A stretch of 64,000 nt of DNA, from the NCBI RefSeq assembly GCF_018598225.1, contig NZ_JAHESF010000011.1, positions 124,001 to 188,000 on the forward strand, read 5' to 3'. A program made the translations under genes and the position numbers. The notes under the pieces were generated by a model. It was not told the origin of the DNA and did no database searches. It saw only the letters and a list, made by a program, of their open reading frames with translations. Shown in pieces: positions 8,316-18,000 of the stretch. This DNA comes from Chryseosolibacter histidinae. Lineage in GTDB: Bacteria; Bacteroidota; Bacteroidia; Cytophagales; Cyclobacteriaceae. Position 1 is the first letter of the stretch. Every line of letters begins with the position of its first letter.

Positions 8316-9608
8316 ATGAAAAGCACAATATTTCTTACCCTGATATCACTTTGGCTGCTAGGAGCCTGTACACCTCTGGCGCAGTACCAGGGCAACGCCG
8401 GGGCAGCTACGAAAGTACTGAGAAACATCGACTATGCCTACGAGCCGCAGATCAAAACCGTGGTAGTACGGCCGGCTTACGGCGATCCACAGGCCTTTCT
8501 TGAACCCGCTGTTACCCGCCTGGGGCAATGGAACCTGATGCTGGAATTCGATGACCTGCACACAGCCCGCGACAATTACTATATCCGCCTGGTGCATTGT
8601 AACCGCGACTGGACAAAATCAGACCTGCAGGACCTCGACTTCATGACCGACTTCAACGAGCTGCCGATCAACAATGCCGAATTCTCCGTGGATACCTACA
8701 TCCCTTATGTTCACTATTGGATCAACCTTCCCGCCGTGAAGCTGCCCGGCAACTACCTGGTGGTGGCCTACCGCGGAGGTGACAAGAACGACATCATTCT
8801 CAGCAAACGTTTTATGGTGTACGACACACGCGTGAGCTTTGAGAACGAACGCAATCTCATCGGCGCAGGCAACATTGCATCGCTGAATCAGCAGATCAAT
8901 TTTACGCTCAGCTACAAGAACCTTGACATCATCAACCCGCTTGAAAGTGTGAACGTGGCCATCCGGCAGAACCAGCGCTGGGATAACATCGCTACTGACA
9001 TCAAGCCCAGCTTTGTGCGCGAGATCGAAAAACAGCTCGAGTACCGTTTCTTCGACGAAACCAAGATGTTCAAGGGTGGCAACGAGTTCCGTTTCTTCGA
9101 CATCCGTTCGCTGAACTCTCCCGGAAGGAATATTGCGTCGGTGAACAAGATGACCAAACCGGTAGACGTGTTCGTTGCACGCGACAAGTCGAGGGCCGGC
9201 GAAGCCTATTCACAATATGTCGATTACAACGGAGGGTTTATTCCTGCGAACCTCGATTACAACAGCGAGAGCTTTAACAATTACGCCAACATCAACTTTA
9301 CGCTGGCTTCGAAAAGTCTGCCAGGCGACGTATACGTGACGGGCAAGTTCTCACAATGGAACCTGGACGAGCAAAATAAGATGACCTTCGACAGCGCGCA
9401 CCAGGAATATCAGGCCACTGTATTGCTGAAACAGGGATGGTATGACTACCAGTATGTGGTCAAGTCGAAAACCCTTCCACCCTACTATCTCGAGGGCAGT
9501 CATTTCGAGACCGAGAACAGCTACGAGATCTTTGTGTATTACAAGGCTTTTCAGCCGCGGGCCGACCTGCTGATCGGGTATATCCGGCTGGAGAAGAATG
9601 AACGTTAA
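8316..9608 (+). CDS. Type 9 secretion system plug protein (DUF5103 family)
   Basis: About 430 residues with a lipoprotein-like signal (LISLWLLGAC, Cys18) and the DUF5103 / T9SS plug fold. Family segments include LEFDDLHTARDNYYIRLVHCNRDW, DLDFMTDFNELPINNAEFS and LPGNYLVVAYRGG. The C-terminal third (GDVYVTGKFSQWNLDE, then YDYQYVVKS) looks like a carbohydrate-binding-like beta-sandwich. In Flavobacterium the plug protein closes the periplasmic side of the SprA translocon when cargo is absent. The frame is open upstream, but the ATG used here gives the signal sequence. Two probable T9SS cargoes are encoded within 25 kb. Confidence 0.82.
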   Translation: MKSTIFLTLISLWLLGACTPLAQYQGNAGAATKVLRNIDYAYEPQIKTVVVRPAYGDPQAFLEPAVTRLGQWNLMLEFDDLHTARDNYYIRLVHCNRDWTKSDLQDLDFMTDFNELPINNAEFSVDTYIPYVHYWINLPAVKLPGNYLVVAYRGGDKNDIILSKRFMVYDTRVSFENERNLIGAGNIASLNQQINFTLSYKNLDIINPLESVNVAIRQNQRWDNIATDIKPSFVREIEKQLEYRFFDETKMFKGGNEFRFFDIRSLNSPGRNIASVNKMTKPVDVFVARDKSRAGEAYSQYVDYNGGFIPANLDYNSESFNNYANINFTLASKSLPGDVYVTGKFSQWNLDEQNKMTFDSAHQEYQATVLLKQGWYDYQYVVKSKTLPPYYLEGSHFETENSYEIFVYYKAFQPRADLLIGYIRLEKNER

Positions 9609-9642
9609 GCGTAGCGGAATGACTGGATCGAATGAACAGATG

Positions 9643-10443
9643 TTATGCGTAGGTCATTTCCTGCTCCGCCGTGGTATGAATGGAGTCGTTGCTGGAGATG
9701 TCGAGCATACCGAAACCTTTATGGGTAAAATATCCCAGGCCATTGTCGTACACGAACTGCTGCACTTCTTTGGCGGCGTACAGCGTAAAAGGGAAAGTAT
9801 AACCGCGCACTTCGAATTTGATATCGTTATCGAACAGGGGATAAATCCTGGCAAATTTTTTATGCGATGACTGAATGCGCTGGATATAATCGCGGTCAGG
9901 CACGATCTGAAATTTGTAGAACGATGCCAGCTGCTCGGGGGTGTACTTGCCTACAGTTTCCATTCTTGCCAGCGTCGACTCATACAGCAGGTCTGAGAAT
10001 TCATCACTGTCTGGCGGAACGAATTTTTTTCCACGTTCGTCATTGAAGGCAGCCTGGATAAGAACAATGGGTGAAATACACAGGAACCTCGCCTCGTCGC
10101 CGATCTGTACGGGTTCTTCGGCTTCAACGCTTTCAGGAACAAGATGCAGGTTTCCTACGATGATCTCTTTCTGCCTGAACAACTGCTCCGTGAAATAATC
10201 CATGAACTTCTTGTCGGAGCATGCAAACACCAGGGTGACCTTCGAGGAGTAGTAGTGAAGTCCTTTGCGGCTTACCTTGGTTTGGCCTTTCAGACCGGAG
10301 AAATTGAACTGATTGAACTCGAGATAAGATTTTTCAGGACCAAAAACGAGCAAACCTTTGATCACCTGCGCTAACAAATATTGGTGATGGAACGGAACAT
10401 AAGCTCCCCTATTCTTAAGCGAAAAAATGATCCTGGTTCTCAA
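9643..10443 (-). CDS. cas6: Solitary Cas6-type endoribonuclease
   Basis: A 266-residue protein with the Cas6 plan: an N-terminal RAMP half with VPFHHQYLLAQVIKGLL (residues 16-32, the place where Cas6 carries its catalytic His/Tyr), a CISPIVL segment about residue 130, a FEVRGYTFPFTL strand near 215-226, and the C-terminal glycine-rich loop GLGYFTHKGFGML that is the family hallmark. Cas6 cuts CRISPR precursor RNA within its repeat. No array or other cas gene is visible in 64 kb, so the substrate is unknown. It follows ychF on the same strand with a 121-base gap and converges on the T9SS plug gene. Confidence 0.8.
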   Translation of the reverse strand: MRTRIIFSLKNRGAYVPFHHQYLLAQVIKGLLVFGPEKSYLEFNQFNFSGLKGQTKVSRKGLHYYSSKVTLVFACSDKKFMDYFTEQLFRQKEIIVGNLHLVPESVEAEEPVQIGDEARFLCISPIVLIQAAFNDERGKKFVPPDSDEFSDLLYESTLARMETVGKYTPEQLASFYKFQIVPDRDYIQRIQSSHKKFARIYPLFDNDIKFEVRGYTFPFTLYAAKEVQQFVYDNGLGYFTHKGFGMLDISSNDSIHTTAEQEMTYA

Positions 10444-10564
10444 ACCTGAAAAAATTTATGGGGCAAAAAAAATGCTCAACCTCTAACCCCGCTTTAGACT
10501 GAAACTGAGCGGTTTATAAAACTAATAAAAAATCAGAAAGGTTGTAATCTTCCGTAAGGAATCT

Positions 10565-11665
10565 TTAAACATTAAACCGAAAATGCATGATGTCTCCATC
10601 CTCCACCACGTATTCCTTGCCTTCGACCGACATTTTGCCGGCTTCCTTACAGGCTTGTTCGCTCTTATAACGTTGATAATCAGCGAGCTTAATGACCTCT
10701 GCCCGGATGAAACCTTTTTCAAAATCGGTATGGATAACCCCGGCTGCCTGCGGTGCTTTCCAGTTTCTTTTTATGGTCCAGGCGCGCACCTCTTTTTCAC
10801 CGGCGGTGAAATAGGTAATGAGGTCAAGCAGGTGATACGAAGCTCTTAAAAGTTTATTCAGGCCCGATTCTGTGAGGCCGTATTCCTGTAAAAATACCTG
10901 ACGGTCAGCTTCATTGTCGAGCTCGGCGATCTGCGCTTCGATGGCGGCGCTGATGACCACCACTTCGGCGTTCTCTTCTTTCACCAGATTGCGAAGCGCA
11001 TCCACATGTTTATTGCCGGTGTTGACAGAAGCCTCGTCTACGTTGGCTACGTAGATCACCGGTTTGGCTGTGAGCAGCTGCAGATCGGCTACGGCTTTTT
11101 TATCTTCTTCGTCCGTCAGCTGCAGGGCGCGTGCGTTCTTGCCCGACAGCAAGGTTTCTTTGTACAACTGGAGAATGGTAAGCTCTTTCCGGGCTTTGGC
11201 GTCGCCGCTTTTTGCGGTTTTTTCGACCCTGGATATTTTCTTGTCTATGGATTCGAGGTCTTTGAGCTGCAGCTCAGTGTCGATGATCTCTTTATCGGCC
11301 ACCGGGTCTACACGGCCGTCTACGTGAACAATGTTATCGTTCTCGAAGCAGCGCACCACGTGCGCAATGGCATCAACTTCGCGGATATTGGCAAGAAACT
11401 GGTTGCCAAGTCCTTCGCCCTTGCTGGCGCCTTTTACGAGACCGGCAATATCAACAAACTCAATGGAGGTGGGAACCACACGCTGGGGCTTCACCAGTTC
11501 TTCCAGGATCTTCAGCCGGGTATCAGGTACGGAGATCACTCCCACGTTGGGCTCAATGGTGCAAAAAGGGAAATTCGCCGCTTCCGCCTTGTTATTTGAA
11601 ATGGCATTGAACAGCGTTGATTTTCCAACATTCGGCAGCCCGACAATTCCGACTTGAAGTCCCAT
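10565..11665 (-). CDS. ychF: Redox-regulated ATPase YchF (Obg-like ATPase)
   Basis: A 366-residue protein with the YchF layout: P-loop GLPNVGKST (residues 8-16), switch region [13 protein letters not shown]3 [14 protein letters not shown], a helical coiled insert, and a C-terminal TGS domain ([13 protein letters not shown], then ending [10 protein letters not shown]). The G4 position reads NVDE rather than NKxD, as expected for a YchF protein that prefers ATP. The family associates with ribosomes and is involved in translation and oxidative stress. A TATATTTG (complement of 11691-11698) sits about 25 bases upstream of the start and matches the Bacteroidota -7 box, although no clear TTG is present at the -33 position. 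Confidence 0.96.
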   Translation of the reverse strand: MGLQVGIVGLPNVGKSTLFNAISNNKAEAANFPFCTIEPNVGVISVPDTRLKILEELVKPQRVVPTSIEFVDIAGLVKGASKGEGLGNQFLANIREVDAIAHVVRCFENDNIVHVDGRVDPVADKEIIDTELQLKDLESIDKKISRVEKTAKSGDAKARKELTILQLYKETLLSGKNARALQLTDEEDKKAVADLQLLTAKPVIYVANVDEASVNTGNKHVDALRNLVKEENAEVVVISAAIEAQIAELDNEADRQVFLQEYGLTESGLNKLLRASYHLLDLITYFTAGEKEVRAWTIKRNWKAPQAAGVIHTDFEKGFIRAEVIKLADYQRYKSEQACKEAGKMSVEGKEYVVEDGDIMHFRFNV

Positions 11666-11700
11666 AAAACAGATAAAAGATTTAAGGGCGCAAATATAAC

Positions 11701-11949
11701 CAGGATTAAAGGATTTACAGGATTTACTGGATTTTTTGATGCGATGAGACTACAGGATTAAGCAGGATTAAAGGATTTACAGGAATGTGGATTTGTGATC
11801 CGGCAGGATTGTATCAGGATGAGGGGATTTACAGGATTTAAGGATTGGATTGACATAAGCAGAATCATCGCAAGCCGGAGTTAAAGCTGTTAAATCCTGT
11901 TAATCCAGCCAATCCCTTAACCTTGGTCAATCCTGGTCAATCGTGGTCA
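11701..11949. repeat. Degenerate AGGATT / GGTCAATC repeat block
   Basis: GGATTTACA-like units recur here. A 22-base stretch beginning CAGGATTAAAGG is present at 11701 and again at 11763, and a third partial copy starts near 11826. Toward the far end the motif appears inverted (TTAAATCCTGTTAATCC near 11891), followed by three TGGTCAATC-type units. The block fills the gap between ychF and the DUF3276 gene; I see no coding potential in it. Confidence 0.6.
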
Positions 11950-11950
11950 T

Positions 11951-11984
11951 TAAAAAGCCCTTGATTGCTCAAGGGCTCTTTTAG
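11951..11984 (-). terminator. Rho-independent terminator of the DUF3276 gene
   Basis: Read on the minus strand, AGCCCTTGA and TCAAGGGCT form a perfect 9-bp stem with a 4-base loop, followed by a TTTTTA tract. It lies 26 bases past the stop of the DUF3276 gene. Confidence 0.8.
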
Positions 11985-12009
11985 GTATAGGTTTAAATAC
12001 AAAAAGGTT

Positions 12010-12375
12010 TCAGTCCCATTTCAATTCAGTGTCAATTTCTGTGGGGCGGCCTTCGGGGGTTGCAGCTTCTGCTTCTTCCCTTTCGTGGGCATGATCGAAT
12101 TGAGAGAAGTCCACATTCGGCATCAACTCATGTTTAACGTGGTTGATAGTGCCTGTGAGTGCCTCCAGAAATTTATTGAAATCTTCTTTATAGAGAAAGA
12201 TCTTGTGTTTCTCATACGTAAATCCATCCTCCTTAAAACGCTTCTTGCTCTCAGTGATCGTCAGGTAATAGTCATTCGAGCGCGTTGATTTAACATCAAA
12301 AAAATAGGTTCTTTTTCCAGCTTTTACTTTCGCTGAGTAAATTTCATCCCTGCCGTTTGTCTTGTTTTCTTCCAC
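12010..12375 (-). CDS. DUF3276 / PUR-alpha-like nucleic-acid-binding protein
   Basis: A 121-residue protein whose first 95 residues form the PUR-like fold of the DUF3276 family: EIYSAKVKAGKRTYFFDVK, NDYYLTITESKKR and KIFLYKEDFNKF. The acidic, Glu-rich tail ends in ELKWD. Related Bacteroidota and Borrelia proteins bind single-stranded DNA and RNA; a regulatory role is inferred. The start is a GTG preceded by a GGAT motif, and no ATG is available at this end of the frame. The gene is monocistronic, with its own terminator, and diverges from the DUF58 gene. Confidence 0.88.
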   Translation of the reverse strand: MEENKTNGRDEIYSAKVKAGKRTYFFDVKSTRSNDYYLTITESKKRFKEDGFTYEKHKIFLYKEDFNKFLEALTGTINHVKHELMPNVDFSQFDHAHEREEAEAATPEGRPTEIDTELKWD

Positions 12376-12537
12376 AATCCTTCAATTTTAGAGTTAGGTT
12401 GACGTTTGGTTCTATCGAAGATACTATTTTGACAAATGATTGCAAACTAACTGCTAAATATTTTAGTTTGAATCCTAGGCACATTTCCTTCAATAAGAAG
12501 CGAAAAGTACATCATTACCGTCATTTTCCAAGTTATT

Positions 12538-13446
12538 GTGAGCACGAAACTGAGTGAAATACATCAAAACGTTAGCCTCGAATTCCTGGCCCGACAGCTC
12601 GTGGAAGGGTTTATTACGGGGTTGCACAAATCACCTTACCATGGCTTCTCCGTTGAGTTTGCGGAGCACCGCCTCTACAACGAGGGCGAAAGCACCCGTC
12701 ACATAGACTGGAAGGTATACGCGCGTACAGACCGGTTGTTTACCAAACGTTATGAAGAAGAGACCAACCTGCGATGCCTGATCGCATTGGATACCTCGCC
12801 TTCTATGTTTTACCCGGAGCAGTCGCGATCGAAGATCAAATTCAGTGTTTATGCAGCCTCTGCGTTGAGCTACCTGCTGAACCGCCAGCGCGATGCTGTA
12901 GGGCTTTGCCTCTTCTCTGATAAGATTGAAACGCTGACCCCGGTGAAGTCAACGCCCACGCACCTGGACAAGGTGTTTACCGTGCTCAATAACGTTACCG
13001 GCCGGCAGCCCGCGCAGGTCAACACCACTACACGTGTAGGACAGGTGTTGCATGAGATCGCCGAGAAGATCCACAAGCGCTCACTGGTGATCATCTTCAG
13101 CGATATGTTTGACAGTGAGCAACCTGAGGAAGTTTTTAAGGCGCTTCAGCACCTGAAGCACAACAAACATGAAGTGATCGTTTTCCATGTGATGGATAAC
13201 CAGACAGAGTTGATGTTCGACTTCGAGGACCGTCCCATGGAATTCATTGACCTTGAATCAGGAGAAAAGATCAGGCTCAACCCGGCCGACGTAAAAACGC
13301 ATTACAGGGCCGAAGCAGATAAGTTCCACAAGAGCCTGAAGATGAGATGCAATCAATACAAGATCGACTTTGTGGAAGCGGATGTGCAAAGCAGCTTCAA
13401 TGTGATCTTACAAACCTACCTCATTAAACGAACGAAAATGCGGTAA
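12538..13446 (+). CDS. DUF58 domain protein (vWA-like)
   Basis: A 302-residue protein carrying the DUF58 signature YNEGESTRHIDWKVYARTDRL near residues 45-65, followed by a von Willebrand A-like fold. A metal-binding DTSPSM (MIDAS-like DxSxS) lies about residue 84, and later IIFSDMFD fits the second metal-coordinating loop. DUF58 proteins usually sit with a MoxR AAA ATPase and vWA/aerotolerance proteins and are thought to help assemble or mature envelope complexes. Here no MoxR gene is adjacent, which is unusual. The start is a GTG. A two-unit AGCTGYG repeat begins 6 bases after the stop. Confidence 0.85.
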   Translation: MSTKLSEIHQNVSLEFLARQLVEGFITGLHKSPYHGFSVEFAEHRLYNEGESTRHIDWKVYARTDRLFTKRYEEETNLRCLIALDTSPSMFYPEQSRSKIKFSVYAASALSYLLNRQRDAVGLCLFSDKIETLTPVKSTPTHLDKVFTVLNNVTGRQPAQVNTTTRVGQVLHEIAEKIHKRSLVIIFSDMFDSEQPEEVFKALQHLKHNKHEVIVFHVMDNQTELMFDFEDRPMEFIDLESGEKIRLNPADVKTHYRAEADKFHKSLKMRCNQYKIDFVEADVQSSFNVILQTYLIKRTKMR

Positions 13447-13452
13447 TAGGAT

Positions 13453-13466
13453 AGCTGCGAGCTGTG
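13453..13466. repeat. Two-unit heptamer array (AGCTGYG)
   Basis: AGCTGCG AGCTGTG starts 6 bases after the DUF58 stop codon. The same heptamer forms a longer array near 15.04 kb. Confidence 0.5.
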
Positions 13467-13550
13467 AGTCAGAATGAAACAAGAAAAGCCGATATATTAT
13501 ACCGGCTCTCAATTCCTTCATAGCGGGGTCACCAAAACTGGCACCTGCCT

Positions 13551-13578
13551 TTGCCTACTGCTTATTGTCAATTGCCTA
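13551..13578. repeat. Four-unit heptamer array (TTGCCTA type) overlapping the ferredoxin 3' end
   Basis: TTGCCTA CTGCTTA TTGTCAA TTGCCTA lie in exact 7-base register. The array runs into the ferredoxin gene and supplies its stop codon and its last residues. Confidence 0.6.
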
Positions 13579-13930
13579 CTTCTTCTTCCTGGTGAAGCCA
13601 CGCTTTTTTGGCAAGAAGCTCTTCTTTAGACTCTACGTAATCAGGATCCGGCACGCAGCAGTCAACGGGGCAAACAGCCGCACACTGTGGTTCTTCGTGA
13701 AAGCCGGTACACTCTGTACATTTTCCTGAAACGATATAATAGAATTCATTGGAAACCGGCGTCTGTGGCGATTTGCCATCAACGGCTGTTCCATCTTCCA
13801 GTTCAACTTTTTCCAATTTGGTGCCACCAGCCCAGTTCCATTCCCGGCCTCCCTCGTAGATCGCTGTGTTGGGGCATTCCGGCTCGCATGCACCGCAGTT
13901 GATGCATTCGTCCGTGATCATTATTGCCAT
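13568..13930 (-). CDS. 2[4Fe-4S] ferredoxin
   Basis: A 120-residue soluble electron carrier. Cluster 1 ligands are Cys9, Cys12, Cys15 and Cys19 in CINCGACEPECP. The second set is CTECTGFHEEPQCAAVCPVDCC, in which an 8-residue insertion separates the second and third cysteines, as in YfhL-type ferredoxins. The segment between the two halves (about residues 27-70) is an insertion with EWNWAGGTKLEK. It diverges from an acyl-CoA reductase across 83 bases, and a good promoter reads toward it. The C-terminal VGN and stop are encoded within a heptamer repeat array. Confidence 0.92.
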   Translation of the reverse strand: MAIMITDECINCGACEPECPNTAIYEGGREWNWAGGTKLEKVELEDGTAVDGKSPQTPVSNEFYYIVSGKCTECTGFHEEPQCAAVCPVDCCVPDPDYVESKEELLAKKAWLHQEEEVGN

Positions 13931-13958
13931 GCTTTTCCTACTTTTGAATCACTAAATA

Positions 13959-13990
13959 CAAAAATACTTTCAAAATGTCATCCTGCAAAA
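13959..13990 (-). promoter_or_regulatory. Bacteroidota-type promoter for the ferredoxin gene
   Basis: On the minus strand TTTTG (13990-13986) is followed after 19 bases by TATTTTTG (13966-13959), matching the TTG / TAnnTTTG consensus. The predicted start point leaves a leader of roughly 20 bases. Confidence 0.55.
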
Positions 13991-14013
13991 CACCACAGGC
14001 TGTTTAAAAGTTT

Positions 14014-15021
14014 ATGAATACAGAAGATAGAGTTGAAGCGTTCGAAAAACTGGGCAAATATCTCTCCGCAATCGATAAAGATGAGTTTAAAAACCTGGCC
14101 ATCAGCGCAGGAAATGAAAACTCGTGGTTTACGGAAGAAAATATCCGGTCTGCCTTCCATGGGCTCGCCCACTACCTCAGGCCCGGGCATCTCCGCGAAT
14201 GGGTCTCGCGTTATGAACTAACGGTCGTTAATCCAAAGACCGTGGCTGTGATCATGGCCGGTAACATTCCACTGGTAGGCTTTCATGATTTTCTCGCGGT
14301 GCTCATCAGCGGTCACAACATCCTCATCAAACCGAGCTCAAAAGATTCGGTGCTCCTCTCCCACCTTGCCAAAAAGCTTGGTGAGATCGAGCCACGTTTC
14401 GCCACACGCATCACCTTTGCCGAGCAGCTGAAGAACTTCGATGCGGTGATCGCCACGGGCAGTGATAATTCGGCGCGTTATTTTCACTATTACTTCGGCA
14501 AGTATCCCAACATCATCCGCAAGAACAGAACCTCGTGCGCTGTTCTCAATGGCCGTGAAACGCGCGAAGAATTGCAGGCCCTCGGCCGTGATGTGTTCAG
14601 CTATTTCGGATTGGGCTGCCGCAATGTTTCCAAGATCTTTGTACCCCTCCACTATGACCTGCCGCAGCTACTGAAAAGCTGGGAGCCTTTCCACGACATC
14701 ATCCATCATCACAAATACCACAACAACTACGATTACCAGAAGTCCATCCTGCTGGTGAACAGAACTTCCTTCCTTGATTCAGGCTTTGTCATGCTGCAGG
14801 AAAGCGAAAAGCTGGTATCGCCGATCGCCGTTGTCTATTATGAAACTTATGAAGATGAGGGCGCGCTGGCATTGAAGCTTACGGAGGCCAGGGAAAAGAT
14901 CCAGTGTATTGTAGGCCACACCACTCCGGGCGCAGTGCCGTTTGGTGAAGCGCAGGTCCCTGCCCTGTGGGACTATGCAGACCAGGTTGATACGTTGAAG
15001 TTTCTCAGTAGCTTGAACTAG
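14014..15021 (+). CDS. Acyl-CoA reductase (LuxC family)
   Basis: A 335-residue aldehyde-dehydrogenase-fold protein of the LuxC group. Recognisable parts are VAVIMAGNIPLVGFHDFLAVL (residues 77-97), ILIKPSSKDSVLL, VIATGSDNSARYFHYYFG (nucleotide-binding region) and FSYFGLGCRNVSKIFV, whose Cys202 is the likely acyl-accepting residue; RTSC (Cys175) is an alternative. The family reduces acyl-CoA or acyl-ACP to the aldehyde with NADPH. At about 335 residues it is shorter than LuxC (about 480), as usual in Bacteroidota. It is paired head to head with a ferredoxin; a functional link is likely but unproven. Confidence 0.85.
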   Translation: MNTEDRVEAFEKLGKYLSAIDKDEFKNLAISAGNENSWFTEENIRSAFHGLAHYLRPGHLREWVSRYELTVVNPKTVAVIMAGNIPLVGFHDFLAVLISGHNILIKPSSKDSVLLSHLAKKLGEIEPRFATRITFAEQLKNFDAVIATGSDNSARYFHYYFGKYPNIIRKNRTSCAVLNGRETREELQALGRDVFSYFGLGCRNVSKIFVPLHYDLPQLLKSWEPFHDIIHHHKYHNNYDYQKSILLVNRTSFLDSGFVMLQESEKLVSPIAVVYYETYEDEGALALKLTEAREKIQCIVGHTTPGAVPFGEAQVPALWDYADQVDTLKFLSSLN

Positions 15022-15035
15022 CTAAGGTAGCCACG

Positions 15036-15098
15036 AGCTGTGAGCTGCGAGCTGGGAGAAACTAAAATTTCTCGCGGCTCGCAGCTCATAACTCACAA
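15036..15098. repeat. Inverted pair of heptamer arrays between convergent genes
   Basis: AGCTGTG AGCTGCG AGCTGGG on one side faces CTCGCGG CTCGCAG CTCATAA CTCACAA on the other across about 12 bases. The arms pair at roughly 20 of 24 positions, giving a long hairpin that fills the 77-base gap between the acyl-CoA reductase stop and the stop of the giant gene. Confidence 0.7.
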
Positions 15099-18000
15099 CT
15101 AAGGCTTTTGTCCTCTCAGGATCTCCACCCAACCGTTCAGAGGTTCGGCGTTTCCAACTTTCAGCTGGTAGAAGTAAACGCCATCTACGGCACCTTCACC
15201 CTTCCAGTTGTTCTTGTATTTATCGGTGGTATAGACACTCTTGCCCCAGCGGCTGGTGATCACAAGCTTCACCGGGGTGTTGTCATCCTGCGGGAGGTTA
15301 CGGATGAAGAACACGTCGTTGATATCGTCATCATTAGGGGTAAAGATATTCGGGACAAAGATGTTCTTGTCCAGCTTCACACGCGCGATGTTCTCGATGC
15401 TACAGCCGAAGGAGTCTACCACCTGAACGATGTAACGGCCCGGAGGAAGGTTCCTGTAGATCTTCTCGTAACGCTGATCGTTGTTCAGGGTCACTTCTTC
15501 CCATTTGGTTTCGAAGAACGGCAATGCCGGAGAAGCCGCTGAGTCGAGCTCGATGCGTATATCGTAAGCCGTTGTTCCACCTTCGAAGTTGGTGAACTGG
15601 ATGGTTCCTGTCGGGATATCCGGATACGACTCCTGTGTTTTGGCAAATGGCGAGTAGAGCCTGTCAGGTGTGGTGAAATCTACCAGCGGAGACCTGATCT
15701 CGCAGAACGCCGAAGGACTGATCTGAACCATCTGGAGTTGGTATTCATCCGGCGTGGTCAGGAACGAATGATCGGCACCGGAAAGGAACAGGCTTCCCGT
15801 TGCAGGGATTGCTCCCGGCTGGATCTTTTCTACCACCACATTGGTGAACTTCCTGTACACCCATACTTCAAAAGCTCCACCCGGGTCGCCAACGATGTCT
15901 GTCAGTGCCAGTGAAAGATCGGTTCCGGAACATCTTGGCTCAGCCACAAACGACAGGGCGAATGCGCCACTGATCGTGATCGGCGCGCTCCGTGTAGGAC
16001 ATGCCGCTGCCACCGACTTCATATAAATAAAGTACTGGTTTCTCGAAAGGTCTTTGAATGTAACCGAGGGATTCTGATAGTTCTGGTAATCGGCATCTGC
16101 CGGTTCATTGAACTGGTCTGTGCTCAGCGCCACCTTGAAGGCTCCCGGATCGGTGATCGTCACGGTGATCGTTCCGCTGGTAGCGTTGTTAGAGCAGCTG
16201 GCATTGGTCTGCGTAATGGTGGCGTTGATAAAGCCAGGGAATGTAACATTCACGTTGATATCCTTTTCGCAGCCGAGGCCATCCCTCACCTTCAGGATAT
16301 ACGCACCGCCGGTGAGGTTTGTAAAGCTCGTGCCACTCTGGAAGTTCACACCACCATCGATGGAATACTGGTAACCGCTTCCCGAACCACCTGACGCGGC
16401 GATATCAGTGATGGCGCCGTCATTACCACTGCAGGTAGCTGCCGTGATGTTGAACGTAGCGTTGATGGCAGGATTGGCATCCTGGATCGTTATGCGTACC
16501 GATGCATAGCATGGATCGGCTGAGTTTCGTCTTACGCTGATCACTCTTTCAAAAGTCGGTGCCGGTCCTGCGGGAATACCGCTCACCAATCCTCCGGCAA
16601 CAAACGGCTTGAACGGATCGGTGATGCCTGCATCCAGTGACCACTCGAGAATATTTCCGGTCTCACCGGGCACATCCAGGATGATAGTACCTGTGGATGC
16701 TCCGGCGCAAACAGGGCCGATGATATTGCTGGCCAAAGGTGTACCGACAGTGCCCGACTGATCGATGGTAACCTGACCTGTTTTAGTACATGAAACGTCA
16801 CCGTACTCAATGGCGTAGGCATAAGTACCGATCGGCAATGCGGTGAACACAGAATCGTTGTATTGTGTACGTGCAATGGTCTGGTTGGTAGTGGATGTTC
16901 CGACAATGGAGATCTTGACCCCGGTATTATTCACAGCGGGCACAAATGGCCTAATGCGGAAGATAATGCTACCGTTAGACAACGTACACTGCGCCGGTGA
17001 GGGATCAGGAACAATGCGTACCGTTGAGCATAGACCTGTGCCTCCGCCGCCATTGCAGTTTGAAGGTTTGGAAATGGCAGTGGTAGCAGGCGAAGACGTA
17101 CATCCGTTGTTATCCCTAACAACGACGCTGTAAACTCCCAGCGCCAGGTTATTGAAGGTGCCGGAAGCCTGGAACGACGTGCCGTTGTTGATAGAGAACT
17201 GGTAAGGTGTGGCTCCACCGGCGGGGTTCGTGATGGTGATCACTCCGTCGCCACCGGTACAAGATTCATCTGTTTTATTGATCGATGCAGAAATGGTGAT
17301 GCCGTTGTTGATCGCGATCGTGAACACGGAAGATACGCACAATGATGCGTCACGCACGATGATCGCGTAATTGCCTGAAGCCAGATTCGTGAACACATTA
17401 CCACCCTGGAAGGTCGCGCCATTGTCTTTGGAGTAAGTATAAGGAGCCAGTCCTCCCGTAACACCTGTCACGGTGATGCTTCCATTGGTCTGGCCGTTAC
17501 AACTTGCGTCTACCTTCGCGATCACAGGCAGGATACCGCTGACCGTGCCGATATTAATGGTGACTGCGGAAGACAAGCAGCCATTGGCGTCCCTGATCAC
17601 AACCTTGTAAGTTCCTTGTGCCAACGGGCTGAATGTGCCGCTGCCCTGGAAGGTTGCACCATCATCGACGGAATAATCGTAAGGAGCTGTTCCACCCGTG
17701 GGGCTGGTGATCGTGATGGATCCGTTGGTGCCGGCGCAAGAAGATGCATCCGTCTTGTTGATGGTAGCCGAGATAGTGGCGCCGTTATTGACTGAAATGG
17801 TAGCCACCGAGGAGACACACAATGCAGCATCGCGTACAATGATCGCATAGTTGCCCGCAGCCAGGTTCGTGAATGAATTACCACCCTGGAAGGTCGCGCC
17901 ATTGTCTTTGGAGTACATATAAGGGGCCAGTCCTCCGGTAACACCCGTCACTGTAATGCTTCCGTTGCTCAGTCCGTTGCAGCCTGCATCCACTTTGGCG

